64,000 nucleotides of DNA from Caulobacter vibrioides. Its GTDB lineage: Bacteria > Pseudomonadota > Alphaproteobacteria > Caulobacterales > Caulobacteraceae. How positions within the stretch are numbered: position 1 is the stretch's first letter; each line of letters opens with the position of its first letter. A program made the translations under genes and the position numbers. Under the pieces are notes generated by a model. The model was not told where the DNA came from. It ran no database searches and saw only the letters and a list, made by a program, of their open reading frames with translations. The stretch spans positions 2,914,001-2,978,000 of the forward strand of contig NZ_CP023315.3 in the NCBI RefSeq assembly GCF_002310375.3. Reading direction: 5' to 3'. Positions 26,813 through 35,422 of the stretch are shown here, one piece after another.

Positions 26813-27325
26813 TCATTCGCCCTCGAGAAGGCGCCGAACGCGCTCTTCTTCGGCCTCGGTCAGGTCGGGTTCGGGCGCCGGACGGCGACGCAAGAGGCCC
26901 GCCATCAGCACGCCGCCCATCAGCAGCACCCCGATCGGCGCCAGCCACAGCACGGCGTTGCCGCCGGAAAAGCGCGGCTTGAGCAGCACGAACTCGCCAT
27001 AGCGCTCGACCAGGAAGTCGCGGATTTCCGCATCGCTACGGCCCGCCTTGACCTGCTCGCGGACGATCAGCCGAAGGTCGCCGGCCAGCTGGGCCTGGGA
27101 GTCGTCGATCGACTCGTTCTGGCACACCAGGCAGCGCACTTCCTTGAACAGCGTCCGCGCCCGGGCCTCCTGGGCCTGATCGGGCAGCCGCTCAGACGGG
27201 TCGGACGCGCCGGCCATCAGGGCCAGCGAGCAGACGGCGATGGCGAGGGTTTTATAGATGCTCCCACGCGATGCGGGGGAGCTGTCGCGGAGCGACTGAG
27301 GGGGCGAACTGGAAATCTGCCGCAT
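26813..27325 (-). CDS. ccmH: CcmH, cytochrome c maturation thiol oxidoreductase
   Basis: A 170-codon frame. CcmH (CycL) holds apocytochrome c thiols reduced for heme ligation. It has a hydrophobic signal segment (TLAIAVCSLALMAGA), the LRCxxC-type motif RCLVCQNES with Cys65 and Cys68, and a C-terminal membrane segment (VLWLAPIGVLLMGGVLMAGL) with a short tail. The only good start, ATG 27325 with GGAGG seven bases upstream, lies inside a family A variant repeat, so the first 22 codons (MRQISSSPPQSLRDSS and on) are repeat-derived. Any ATG further in would destroy the signal. It is the last gene of the ccmIEFH unit. Confidence 0.9.
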   Translation of the reverse strand: MRQISSSPPQSLRDSSPASRGSIYKTLAIAVCSLALMAGASDPSERLPDQAQEARARTLFKEVRCLVCQNESIDDSQAQLAGDLRLIVREQVKAGRSDAEIRDFLVERYGEFVLLKPRFSGGNAVLWLAPIGVLLMGGVLMAGLLRRRPAPEPDLTEAEEERVRRLLEGE

Positions 27326-27377
27326 TAGCCCCCTCCGGCCCTCTGGGCCACCTCCCCCGCATCGCGGGGGAGGATCT
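27260..27377. repeat. family A variant repeat between ccmF and ccmH
   Basis: The outer ends CTCCCACGCGATGCGGGGGAG and CTCCCCCGCATCGCGGGGGAG are related, with inner GGGGGC/GCCCCC arms. On the minus strand it supplies GGAGGGGGCTAATG, the apparent ribosome-binding site and start codon of ccmH. Confidence 0.85.
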
Positions 27378-27392
27378 TCAAATGCTCGCCCC

Positions 27393-29375
27393 TCACGACA
27401 CCACCTCCCCGGTCCGCCGGCCCACGCCCAGGCGAACGCGGCGATCGGTCAGCGAGACGATGCCGCCGATGGCCATCAGCAGCGGGCCGAGGAAGATCAG
27501 GCGCACCCACGGGTTCACATAGGCCCGGACCAGCCAGGCCGGCTTGCCGCCCGCGCCCGCCCGGCGCTCGCCCAGCACGATATAGATGTCGTCCAGGCCC
27601 TTGGCGCAGATCGCGACCTCGGACGTGGTCTGCCCGCCCGTGGGATAGAACCGGCGCTCGGGTTCGGCGCGGCAGACCTCCGCCCCCGCCGCATTGACCA
27701 CGGTCACGATCCCGCGCTCGGCCAGATAGTTCGGCCCCTCGATCGTGCCGACATCCTTGAGCGTCACGGTGTAGGCGCCCAGCGACTGGCTGTCGTTGAG
27801 ACTGAGCGCCTGCGCCGCCTCGACCCGCCAGGAGGTTTCGAAAGACGCCCCCAGCACGAAGACGCCCAGGCCCGCATGGGCCAGGGTCGTGCCCCAGGCG
27901 CCGCGCGGCAGGCCGCGCGCGCGGCGGACGCTCTCGGCGGCGGGCGCGCGGAACAGCTTCAGGCGCTCGGCCATCTCCAGCAGCGCGCCGCCGACCAGCC
28001 AGAACCCGAACACCAGACCGATGCTGGCCAGGATCTTGCGCGGCTGCACCACGCCGTAGGCGACCAGGCCCAGCAGCGCGGCGATCGCCAGCACCACCCA
28101 CAGCTTGCGGGCCACGCCCTTGGCGTCGCCGCGCTTCCAGGCCAGCAGCGGCCCGGCCGGCAGCACGGCGAAGGCCAGCAGCATCAGCGGGGTGAAGGTC
28201 AGGTTGAAGAAGGGCGCGCCCACCGAGACGGCCTCGCCGTCCATGGCCTCGCGGATCAGCGGATAGAGGGTGCCCAAGAGGACCACCGCCGTCGCCGTCG
28301 ACAACAGGATGTTGTTGAGCACGATGGCGCTCTCGCGGCTGATCGGGCGGAACTGGCCGCCCCGGTTCAGGCTGGGCGCGCGGATCCCGAACAGCAGGAA
28401 GCCCGCGCCGGCCGCCACGCCCATCATGATCAGCAAGAGAACGCCGCGCGTCGGGTCGACGGCGAAGGCGTGGACGGAGGTCAGCACGCCCGAGCGCACC
28501 AGGAAGGCGCCCAGCATCGAGAAGGTGTAGGCCGCCAGGGCCAGGAACGCGGTCCAGCCCGGCAGGGCGCCGCGCTTTTCGGTGACGATGGCCGAGTGCA
28601 GCAAGGCCGCCCCGATCAGCCAGGGCATGAAGCTGGCGTTCTCGACCGGGTCCCACGCCCACCAGCCGCCCCAGCCCAGCTCGTAATAGGCCCAGAAGGC
28701 GCCCAGCGCGATGCCGACGGTGAGCATGCTCCAGGCCGCCAGGGTCCAGGGGCGGATCCAGCGCGCCCAGGCCGCGTCGATCCGGCCTTCAATCAGGGCC
28801 GCCATCGACAGCGAATAGACCACCGAGAACCCGACATAGCCGGCGTAGAGGAACGGCGGGTGGAAGGCCAAGGCCCAGTCCTGCAGCAGCGGGTTCAGCG
28901 ACTTGCCCTCGATCGGCGCGTCCGGCAGGCGCGCCAGCGGGTTCGAGGCGAAGACGGTGTAGGCCAGGAACATCACGCCCAGCGCGCCCTGCACCGCGAT
29001 GGCGTAGGCGCGCAGGCGCGGCGGCAGGCTGTCGCCAAAGACCGCCATGGCCGCGCCAAAGCCCGTCAGCACCAGGCACCACAGCAGCATCGAGCCCTCG
29101 TGGCTGCCCCAGGCGCCGGCCACCTTGAACAGCATCGGCTTGTCGGTGTGCGAGTTGGTGGCGACGTTGGTGACCGAGAAGTCCGAGGTCACGAAGGCGT
29201 AGATCAGCGCTCCGAACGACACCAGCAGGGCCACGAAGGTCGCGATCGCCGCGCCCTGACCCGCGCCCGCCAGCACCGGCGAACGCCGCGCGCCGCCCAC
29301 GGCCGACAAGCCGGTCTGGGCGACCGACAGCAGCAGGGCCAGAATGAGCGCAAAGGCGCCAAGTTCGATGATCAT
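27393..29375 (-). CDS. ccmF: CcmF, heme lyase subunit for cytochrome c maturation
   Basis: A 660-residue polytopic inner-membrane protein with about 15 hydrophobic segments. It contains the tryptophan-rich WWD heme-handling motif (GWGGWWAWDPVENASFMPW), the second conserved stretch AGAWGSHEGSMLLWCLVL, and conserved periplasmic histidines. It joins heme from CcmE to apocytochrome c with CcmH and CcmI. The length is normal for the family. The usual ccmG (dsbE) between ccmF and ccmH is absent, and its place is taken by a repeat. Confidence 0.97.
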   Translation of the reverse strand: MIIELGAFALILALLLSVAQTGLSAVGGARRSPVLAGAGQGAAIATFVALLVSFGALIYAFVTSDFSVTNVATNSHTDKPMLFKVAGAWGSHEGSMLLWCLVLTGFGAAMAVFGDSLPPRLRAYAIAVQGALGVMFLAYTVFASNPLARLPDAPIEGKSLNPLLQDWALAFHPPFLYAGYVGFSVVYSLSMAALIEGRIDAAWARWIRPWTLAAWSMLTVGIALGAFWAYYELGWGGWWAWDPVENASFMPWLIGAALLHSAIVTEKRGALPGWTAFLALAAYTFSMLGAFLVRSGVLTSVHAFAVDPTRGVLLLIMMGVAAGAGFLLFGIRAPSLNRGGQFRPISRESAIVLNNILLSTATAVVLLGTLYPLIREAMDGEAVSVGAPFFNLTFTPLMLLAFAVLPAGPLLAWKRGDAKGVARKLWVVLAIAALLGLVAYGVVQPRKILASIGLVFGFWLVGGALLEMAERLKLFRAPAAESVRRARGLPRGAWGTTLAHAGLGVFVLGASFETSWRVEAAQALSLNDSQSLGAYTVTLKDVGTIEGPNYLAERGIVTVVNAAGAEVCRAEPERRFYPTGGQTTSEVAICAKGLDDIYIVLGERRAGAGGKPAWLVRAYVNPWVRLIFLGPLLMAIGGIVSLTDRRVRLGVGRRTGEVVS

Positions 29376-29384
29376 CGCGATACT

Positions 29385-29518
29385 CCCCTTCTCCCCTTGC
29401 GGGAGAAGGTGGCGCGCAGCGCCGGATGAGGGGTCGCGCGAGACTCGCCGGACAGGGCTTTCAACCCCTCATCCGACCCGCTGCGCGGGCCACCTTCTCC
29501 CGCAAGGGGAGAAGGAAT
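29385..29518. repeat. family D palindromic repeat between ccmE and ccmF
   Basis: The ends CCTTCTCCCCTTGCGGGAGA and TCTCCCGCAAGGGGAGAAGG are inverted around GGTGGC/GCCACC and TGAGGGG/CCCCTCA halves. It has the same architecture as family A (end hairpin plus variable hairpin plus G-rich arm) but a different sequence. It interrupts the ccm operon. Confidence 0.85.
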
Positions 29519-29529
29519 GAGACCAGCGA

Positions 29530-30018
29530 TCATGGCTTTTGGCTCCCATAAGCCGGTGCGCCCGCGCCCTCGCCGCGCCACTCGCCCTGCTCCTTTAGAG
29601 CCTTGGACACCTCGCGCGGCATGTAGCGCTCGTCGTGCTTGGCCAGCACCAGCTTGGCCTCGAAGACGCCCTGCGCGTTGAAGGTCCCCTCGGCCACGAT
29701 GCCCTGGCCCTCGCGGAACAGGTCGGGCAGGTCGCCGTGATAGACGACCTTGGCGGTGGCCTTCTGGTCGGCGACCACGAACTCGACATTGCCGTCCGGG
29801 TGCTTGACCACGCTGCCGTGCTGGACGAGGCCGCCCAGTTGCACCTTGCGCCCGGCGGCCACGTTGGCCTCCTGGGCCTGGGCGGGCGTGTAGAACAGCG
29901 AGATGCTGTCGCGCAGGCCATACAGCGCCAGGCCCACGGCCAGGGCCAGCACCGGCGCGATGGCCAGCAGGATGGTCAGGCGACGACGCGCCTTTCGGGA
30001 TTTGGGCCAGAAACTCAT
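29530..30018 (-). CDS. ccmE: CcmE, periplasmic heme chaperone
   Basis: A 162-residue protein with one N-terminal membrane anchor (LTILLAIAPVLALAVGLAL) and an OB-fold periplasmic domain. The heme-binding His128 lies in LAKHDERYMP, the conserved HDxxY motif that holds heme covalently before transfer to apocytochrome. Its start overlaps the stop of ccmI (ATGA), so the genes are coupled. Confidence 0.97.
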   Translation of the reverse strand: MSFWPKSRKARRRLTILLAIAPVLALAVGLALYGLRDSISLFYTPAQAQEANVAAGRKVQLGGLVQHGSVVKHPDGNVEFVVADQKATAKVVYHGDLPDLFREGQGIVAEGTFNAQGVFEAKLVLAKHDERYMPREVSKALKEQGEWRGEGAGAPAYGSQKP

Positions 30019-31124
30019 CGGGTCGTCGTCTTGGCTTGAGCGGGGGTGTCGGCGGCCTGGCGCAGGGCCGACATCACCTTGGGCTGGTCCTTGAACAGGG
30101 CCGAGGCGGTGGCCAGGGCCGCGTCGCGCTTGGCGGCGTCGCCCATCACGGCGTAGGCGCGCACCAGACGCACCCAGCCGTCCGGATCGTCAGGCGACTG
30201 CTTCAGACGCTGGGCCAGCCCCTCGACCATGCCCGCAATCATGCCCTGGACCTGGGGATCGGCCTCGGCGGCGGGTTCGGCGCCCGGCAGCTTGCCCGAC
30301 GCCTGCACCGCCGCGATCTCGGCGGCCAGCGACTCGCGCCCGGGCGCGTTAGGCGCAAGGCTCTGCGCCAGGCTTCGCCAGTCCGACAATCCGCCGGCGA
30401 CGTCGCCCTCGGCGATGCGGGCGCGGGCCAGATAGTAGCGGGCGCGGACGTCGGCGGGATCGGCCTTCAGCGCCTGGCCAAAGGCGAGCTTGGCGTCAGG
30501 CCCGACCTGCCCCTCGGTCTGGATGACGAAGGTCTCGCCCAGCAGGCTCCAGATGTCGGCGCGCTTGGGCGCGATGCGAACAGCCTTGCGCAGCGCTTGC
30601 TCGGCGCTGGCCATGTCACCGGCGGCGGCATGGGCCTTGGCCATGAACACCAGCGGTTCGGGATCGTTGGGCCGTTCCGCGGCGACACCTTCCAGCACGG
30701 CGGCGATCTTGGCCGGCTCCAGCGTCCCCGGATCGGCGGCGCGCCAGGCGGCGACCCGCTTGGCGAAGGGCTGATCCGCAAGCCCCGGATGGCCCACGAC
30801 CAGATACAGCGCCGCAGCCGAGGCGCAGGCCAGGCCCACGGCGGCGACGGCCGCCTTGCGTGGTCCGGTCCCGTCGCGGCTCCAGCTTTCGGCTTGATCG
30901 GCGGCGGCCAGCAGACCCCGGCCGGCCTCGGCCCGGGCGGCCTTCAGCTCGTCCTCGGCCAACAGGCCGTCGATGGCCAGGCGCTCGACCTCGGCCAGAC
31001 GGCGGCGGTGCGGCTCCAGCCGGGTCTCGGCGTCGTCAATGGGTCGGGCGCGCGCGGCCCCGCGCAGCACCAGCCCGGCCGTCACGACCGACAGCCCCGC
31101 CGCAGCGATCCAGAAAGCGATCAT
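30015..31124 (-). CDS. ccmI: CcmI, cytochrome c maturation assembly factor (TPR)
   Basis: A 369-residue protein. Two N-terminal membrane segments (IAFWIAAAGLSVVTAGLVL, and one at about residues 85-110) enclose a cytoplasmic helical loop. The periplasmic C-terminal part is made of TPR-like helices (PEPLVFMAKAHAAAGDMASA, ARYYLARARIAEGDVAGG) that bind apocytochrome c. The start at ATG 31124 gives the typical short N-terminus; ten further codons upstream are not convincing. It is the first gene of ccmI-E-F-H. Confidence 0.94.
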   Translation of the reverse strand: MIAFWIAAAGLSVVTAGLVLRGAARARPIDDAETRLEPHRRRLAEVERLAIDGLLAEDELKAARAEAGRGLLAAADQAESWSRDGTGPRKAAVAAVGLACASAAALYLVVGHPGLADQPFAKRVAAWRAADPGTLEPAKIAAVLEGVAAERPNDPEPLVFMAKAHAAAGDMASAEQALRKAVRIAPKRADIWSLLGETFVIQTEGQVGPDAKLAFGQALKADPADVRARYYLARARIAEGDVAGGLSDWRSLAQSLAPNAPGRESLAAEIAAVQASGKLPGAEPAAEADPQVQGMIAGMVEGLAQRLKQSPDDPDGWVRLVRAYAVMGDAAKRDAALATASALFKDQPKVMSALRQAADTPAQAKTTTR

Positions 31125-31225
31125 GGCCGCGTGGTAGCGTGTTCCGGCCGTCACCGTTAGAGGAAAATACGCTTAAGGACGCCTATGCCCCGTCATTCTG
31201 GGGCGCCTGTCGACGGACGGGTGAA

Positions 31226-32557
31226 CTAGGCCGCGATGGCGGCCGCCGCGCGGCGGCGGACGATCTCGGCGGTCTTGTCGTCGCGGGTGTAGGCGATGAA
31301 GCCGGCGGCGATGTCGAGATACTGGACGGCCAGACCAGCGTCGCCGCCCTCGCCCGTCCGCGCCACGTGCAGCACGTCCTCGATATAGGGGTCCAGGCGC
31401 GCGTTCAGCTTTTCCAGGGCCTTGGTCCGCGAGCTGCCATAGCCCGCCTTGTCCGCGCAGGCCCGCAGCTCGGCCACAAAGGCCAGGGCCGACTGGGCGC
31501 GACGGATCATGTCGGCGTTCGGCTCCTCGACCAGCTTGGCGACGCCGCGCGCGCCCTTCTTGGCCAGCATCGAGATCGGACGGGTCGGCAGGGCCTTTTC
31601 CAGTTCCTTCTCGGCCTGGTCCATCCGCAGTTCGCAGGCCTTGGCCATCGCCTGCTTCTGGCGCGCCAGGCGCTTGCCCCAGGGACCGTCCTTGGCGATG
31701 TCGACCGACTGCTGGATCTCGACCATCTGCAGCTGGACCTTCTGGGCGGCCTGGGCGGCCTGGCGGCCGGCCTTCTCGCCGTCGGCGAAGCTGAACGATT
31801 CGATCAGCGCGATCGTCTCGTCGATCTCGGTCAGGATGCGTTCGCCGAACTGGGAGACCTCGGACGAGGCCAGGTAGCGATCGGTCGGGCGGTCCATCAC
31901 CGCGGAGATCACGCGCATGATGCGCCAGTCGTCGGGCAGATGCGCCGACAGGATGTCCAGCAGCAGCGGGCCGGCGTCCTCGCTGATCCGGCAGGCGTCG
32001 CGATAGGTCAGGCGCGCTGCGGCCGCGCGCTCCTCCGACATGCGGCTGACCCACTCCGAGAGCTTGGGCAGACATCCGCGCGTCAGGGAGGACAGCTGCA
32101 GGCACATCGCCAGTTGCTCAGGGTCGCAGAGCGAGCGCACGCTGTCGAACGCGGCGTTCTCGGGATCGCGCAGGCCCGCGGCGGCCAGCCTGCACAGCTC
32201 GTCGAACACCTCGGGCGAGCCCTGCTCGAGATCCCAGGGATTGCAGCGCGCGGACGCGTCCTCGACCCGCGCGGCGGCCACGGACTTCAGCGCACGCCAC
32301 AGCCGCGACAGCACCGGCTTGGGGAAGGCGGTCTGGCCGGGCGCGCGCGTCGCGCACAGCGGCACGATCGGCGCCAGAACGTTGTTGCGCACGAAGCGAT
32401 TGGCCGTCTCGTCCTCGACAAGGTCGCGCACGGCGGCCAATGCGCCCTGCCCGCCCGCGCTCGAGAGGGCCAGCTCAAGGCTGCGCAGGGCCGCATCCGG
32501 CGCGGTTTCCACCAGCGTCCGGATTATCTGCAGTTTATGCGCGGCGATGGCGGCCAT
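31226..32557 (-). CDS. conserved-looking alpha-helical protein, unknown function
   Basis: A 443-residue soluble protein with no signal peptide or membrane segment and almost entirely helical in appearance. The ATG at 32557 follows GGGGGATC. The N-terminal half looks like a DUF2336-type helical repeat (RSLELALSSAGGQGALAAV, FDELCRLAAAGLRDPE). The C-terminal half has a long charged coiled segment (RQKQAMAKACELRMDQAEKE) and ends in basic repeats (EIVRRRAAAAIAA). I do not recognise a catalytic motif. It stands alone between the ccm operon and a two-component operon, with a 198-bp leader. Confidence 0.75.
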   Translation of the reverse strand: MAAIAAHKLQIIRTLVETAPDAALRSLELALSSAGGQGALAAVRDLVEDETANRFVRNNVLAPIVPLCATRAPGQTAFPKPVLSRLWRALKSVAAARVEDASARCNPWDLEQGSPEVFDELCRLAAAGLRDPENAAFDSVRSLCDPEQLAMCLQLSSLTRGCLPKLSEWVSRMSEERAAAARLTYRDACRISEDAGPLLLDILSAHLPDDWRIMRVISAVMDRPTDRYLASSEVSQFGERILTEIDETIALIESFSFADGEKAGRQAAQAAQKVQLQMVEIQQSVDIAKDGPWGKRLARQKQAMAKACELRMDQAEKELEKALPTRPISMLAKKGARGVAKLVEEPNADMIRRAQSALAFVAELRACADKAGYGSSRTKALEKLNARLDPYIEDVLHVARTGEGGDAGLAVQYLDIAAGFIAYTRDDKTAEIVRRRAAAAIAA

Positions 32558-32755
32558 GATCCCCCGTGCCGGGCCGAGACTTCCGACAAGCATCAACCAT
32601 GTTGCGAACGAGGTTAAGGATTTCCGAAACGAAACAAAAATCCTGCGCCGCCACGCCCAGGCCAGCGCCCCGAAAGTTGTTGTCGACCTGAGGTTTAGCG
32701 CTCGCATAACGCGATATGCCAAGCGCGCCGCGCGACCGTGCGTCGCAGTCGTGCC

Positions 32756-34153
32756 CTACGAAACGGCGCGGGGAAGTTCGAGCGTGACCCGCAATCCGCC
32801 CAGCGGCGATTCACCAAGCTGAACCGACCCGCCATAGGCCCGCGCCAGCTCGTCGACGATCGACAGGCCAAGACCCGACCCCGGCGCGTTTTCGTCGAGG
32901 CGTTGCCCCCGCTTCAGCGCCTGGCCGCGCTCTTCGGGCGGCAGACCCGGGCCATCATCATCGACGGTCAAGGTCATACGCGCCTCGCCGACCGGAACAG
33001 CGTCGACGCGGATCTTGCCGCGACACCACTTGCCGGCGTTCTCCATGACGTTGCCGGCCAGCTCCATCAGGTCCTGTTTCTCGCCCTGGAAGCACAGGTC
33101 CTCCGGGCAGCGCCAGTCGATCTCGACGCCCCGTCCGTTGGCCTTGTCCTGGAAGATCCGCTCCAGGGTCACGGCCAGCTCGTCCAGGATCGGCTCGACC
33201 GGCGTGCGCTCGCCGCTGGTCTGCGAGCGGGCGGCGGCGCGGGCGCGGCGCAGGTGATGGTCGACCTGCTCGCGCATCGTCTGGGCCTGGCGGGTGACGA
33301 CCTCGGCCAGTTGGCCCGGCTGCTGGCTGGCCTCGGTCAGCATCACCGACAGCGGGGTCTTCAGCGCATGCGCCAGGTTGCCGACGTGGGTGCGCTGACG
33401 CTCGACGACCTCCTGATTGTGCGCCAGCAGCGCATTGAGCTCTCCGGCCAGCGGCGCCAGTTCCTCGGGATAGGTCCCATCGACCCGCTCGGCCTTGCCC
33501 CGGCGGACGTGCGCCACCTCGCGCCGCAACTCGAACAGCGGCTTCAGGCCAAAGCGCACCTGCACCACCACCGCCAGGATCAGGCCGCCGCCCAGGATCA
33601 GCAGGGCGAAGGCGGTGATCCGCGCGAAGCGATCGGCGTCCGCATCGATCGGCGAGCGGTCCTCGGCGGCCAGGAACACCACGGGGTCGGGATAGCCCGG
33701 CAGGCGCGCCTGGATCGCTGCGGCGCGCAGCGGCTTGTCCTGCGGGCCGCGCATGTCGAAATACTGGGTCTTGCCCGGCGCGGCCTCCAGCTGGTCGATT
33801 TGGGCCGAGGACAGCATCAGGTCGCTATCGAACAGCGAGCGCGAGCGCTCGATGGCCGTCATCGCGCCGTCGGGCTGCTTGTCCAGGATCACCCAGTAGC
33901 GCCCCGAATAGACCCGCGTGGCGCGGATGTCGGTCAGGAACGGCGCGCGCAACTGGCCATTGTCGACGCTGGAGCCGGCGTAGAGATCGTCGGTCAGCAC
34001 CGCCAGCGACTGGTCGAAGCGTCGGATGGCCGCGTCGCGGAACTGGGCGGTCAGGAACACGCCGGCGATCAGCACGACCAGCAGGGTCCAGATCCCGGCG
34101 ATCAGGACCAGGCGGCGGACCAGCGAACGGCGGCGCAGGTCGAGAAACTTCAT
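32756..34153 (-). CDS. membrane sensor histidine kinase (PhoQ-like layout)
   Basis: A 465-residue kinase. The first membrane segment is at about residues 14-36 (LVLIAGIWTLLVVLIAGVFL), followed by a periplasmic sensor of about 135 residues and the second segment at 179-200. HAMP-like linker, then HisKA with His262 in GNLAHALKTPLSVML, and HATPase_c with NVMENAGKWCRGK, DDDGPGLPPEE and GSGLGLSIVDEL. The AHALKTPL H box is that of PhoQ-type kinases. It is the third gene of the PepSY-regulator-kinase unit, with a repeat between it and the regulator. Confidence 0.93.
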   Translation of the reverse strand: MKFLDLRRRSLVRRLVLIAGIWTLLVVLIAGVFLTAQFRDAAIRRFDQSLAVLTDDLYAGSSVDNGQLRAPFLTDIRATRVYSGRYWVILDKQPDGAMTAIERSRSLFDSDLMLSSAQIDQLEAAPGKTQYFDMRGPQDKPLRAAAIQARLPGYPDPVVFLAAEDRSPIDADADRFARITAFALLILGGGLILAVVVQVRFGLKPLFELRREVAHVRRGKAERVDGTYPEELAPLAGELNALLAHNQEVVERQRTHVGNLAHALKTPLSVMLTEASQQPGQLAEVVTRQAQTMREQVDHHLRRARAAARSQTSGERTPVEPILDELAVTLERIFQDKANGRGVEIDWRCPEDLCFQGEKQDLMELAGNVMENAGKWCRGKIRVDAVPVGEARMTLTVDDDGPGLPPEERGQALKRGQRLDENAPGSGLGLSIVDELARAYGGSVQLGESPLGGLRVTLELPRAVS

Positions 34154-34170
34154 GAGGTCTTGATGCTGAA

Positions 34171-34270
34171 ACCCTCGCTCTTCGACAAGCTCAGGGTGAG
34201 GGTTTGAAGCTCAGCGCCACAGTCATCCTCACCCTCTTCCGCCCCCTGGGCCTGTCGAAGGGCGAGGATA
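34171..34270. repeat. palindromic repeat, TTCGACAAGCTCAGG family
   Basis: The arms CTTCGACAAGCTCAGGGTGA and CTGTCGAAGGGCGAGG are inverted around GAAGCTCAGCGCCACAGTCA. It is the second copy of the family seen at 7562-7648 and lies between regulator and kinase genes of one operon. Confidence 0.75.
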
Positions 34271-34283
34271 GGCCCGCAGTTCA

Positions 34284-34961
34284 TCACGCCGCGTCTTCGC
34301 CCGGCAAGGCCGCGAGGCGATAGCCTAGGCCGCGAACGGTCTCGATCCGGTCGGCGCCTAGCTTCTTGCGCAGGCGCCCGATGAACACCTCGATGGTGTT
34401 GCTGTCGCGGTCGAAGTCCTGGTCGTACAGGTGCTCGACCAGCTCGGTGCGGCCGATCACCCGGCCCTGGTGCATCATCATGTAGTGCAGCAGGCGGTAT
34501 TCCAGCGAGGTCAGGCGCAGCGGTTCGCCATTGACGCTGGCGCGGGCCGCGCGCGGGTCCAGGCGCAGCGCCCCGCACGACAGCGACGGCGCGGCATGGC
34601 CGGCCGAGCGGCGCAGCAGGGCGCGCAGGCGAGCCAGCAGCTCCTCAGTGTGGAACGGCTTGGCGAGATAATCGTCGGCGCCCGCGTCGAAGCCGGCGAC
34701 CTTGTCGCTCCAGGCGCCGCGCGCGGTCAGGATCAGCACCGGCGTTGAGACATTGCCCCGCCGCCAGCGCTCCAGCACCGACACGCCGTCCACCTTGGGC
34801 AGGCCAAGATCGAGAATGACCGCGTCATAGGGCTCGTTCTCACCCAGATACTGGGCCTCCTCGCCGTCGGGCGCGTGGTCGACGGCGTAGCCGGCGTCAG
34901 CCAGGGCCAGCTTCAGCTGGCGCGTCAGGTCGGGATCGTCCTCGACGAGCAGGATGCGCAT
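34284..34961 (-). CDS. OmpR-family response regulator of the PepSY/kinase operon
   Basis: A 225-residue regulator. Receiver: EDD at 7-9, Asp51 (VILDLGLPKVDG), Thr in LILTARG, Lys in AKPFHTEE. The C-terminal winged helix has LTSLEYRLLHYMMMHQGRVI and EVFIGRLRKKLG. It is 15 bp downstream of a secreted PepSY protein and upstream of its likely kinase. PepSY-regulator-kinase order is common in alphaproteobacteria and resembles PhoPQ-type systems that sense cations or envelope state. Confidence 0.95.
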   Translation of the reverse strand: MRILLVEDDPDLTRQLKLALADAGYAVDHAPDGEEAQYLGENEPYDAVILDLGLPKVDGVSVLERWRRGNVSTPVLILTARGAWSDKVAGFDAGADDYLAKPFHTEELLARLRALLRRSAGHAAPSLSCGALRLDPRAARASVNGEPLRLTSLEYRLLHYMMMHQGRVIGRTELVEHLYDQDFDRDSNTIEVFIGRLRKKLGADRIETVRGLGYRLAALPGEDAA

Positions 34962-34976
34962 GGCGTGAAGTCCTTC

Positions 34977-35294
34977 TTAGCCGCCGCTGAGGATCTGGCC
35001 GGTCTGGGCGTCGACGATGAAGTCGATGCGACGGCCATCGGCCGCAGCCCAGCGAACCCGGTAGTTGCCGCCTTCGAGGCCGGCGTCCAGCACCCGGCCG
35101 GGCACCCGGCGGCCGATCATCTCGATGACCCGCGACAGCGGCACCAGGCGCCCCGACTGCACGCCGCCCCGCGCCTGGTCCTGCTGCTGACGCCAGTCGG
35201 CGCCCAGCGAGTCCGGACGGCGTTGCGCGGCGGCGACGTCCGGAAGGACGGCGGCCAACGCGGCGGCGACGATGAGGGCGCGGATCGGTTTCAT
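34977..35294 (-). CDS. secreted PepSY-domain protein
   Basis: A 105-residue protein with a signal peptide (MKPIRALIVAAALAAVL, then PDVAAAQ) and a single PepSY domain in the second half (LVPLSRVIEMIGRRVPGRVL, GNYRVRWAAADGRRIDFIVD, AQTGQILSGG). PepSY domains are thought to inhibit proteases or modulate sensor kinases in the periplasm. As first gene before a regulator/kinase pair it may be an accessory sensor or a feedback element of that system. Confidence 0.88.
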   Translation of the reverse strand: MKPIRALIVAAALAAVLPDVAAAQRRPDSLGADWRQQQDQARGGVQSGRLVPLSRVIEMIGRRVPGRVLDAGLEGGNYRVRWAAADGRRIDFIVDAQTGQILSGG

Positions 35295-35422
35295 GCTGAC
35301 CGGTCTAAAGGACCTCGGCTGAATGGAGGCTGAACGTCCGGGTTATGAACGGCGCGCGGCGTTCTGTCACGGGTTGGCGCGTCCGGAGGCGAAAGCGCCC
35401 GCCGTTCGTCCGCTTTCCCGCC

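Noticed and set aside
31180..31205. Hairpin GCCCC/GGGGC after the 31226-32557 gene as an intrinsic terminator
   Set aside because: The stem is only five base pairs and no U run follows; too weak to annotate.
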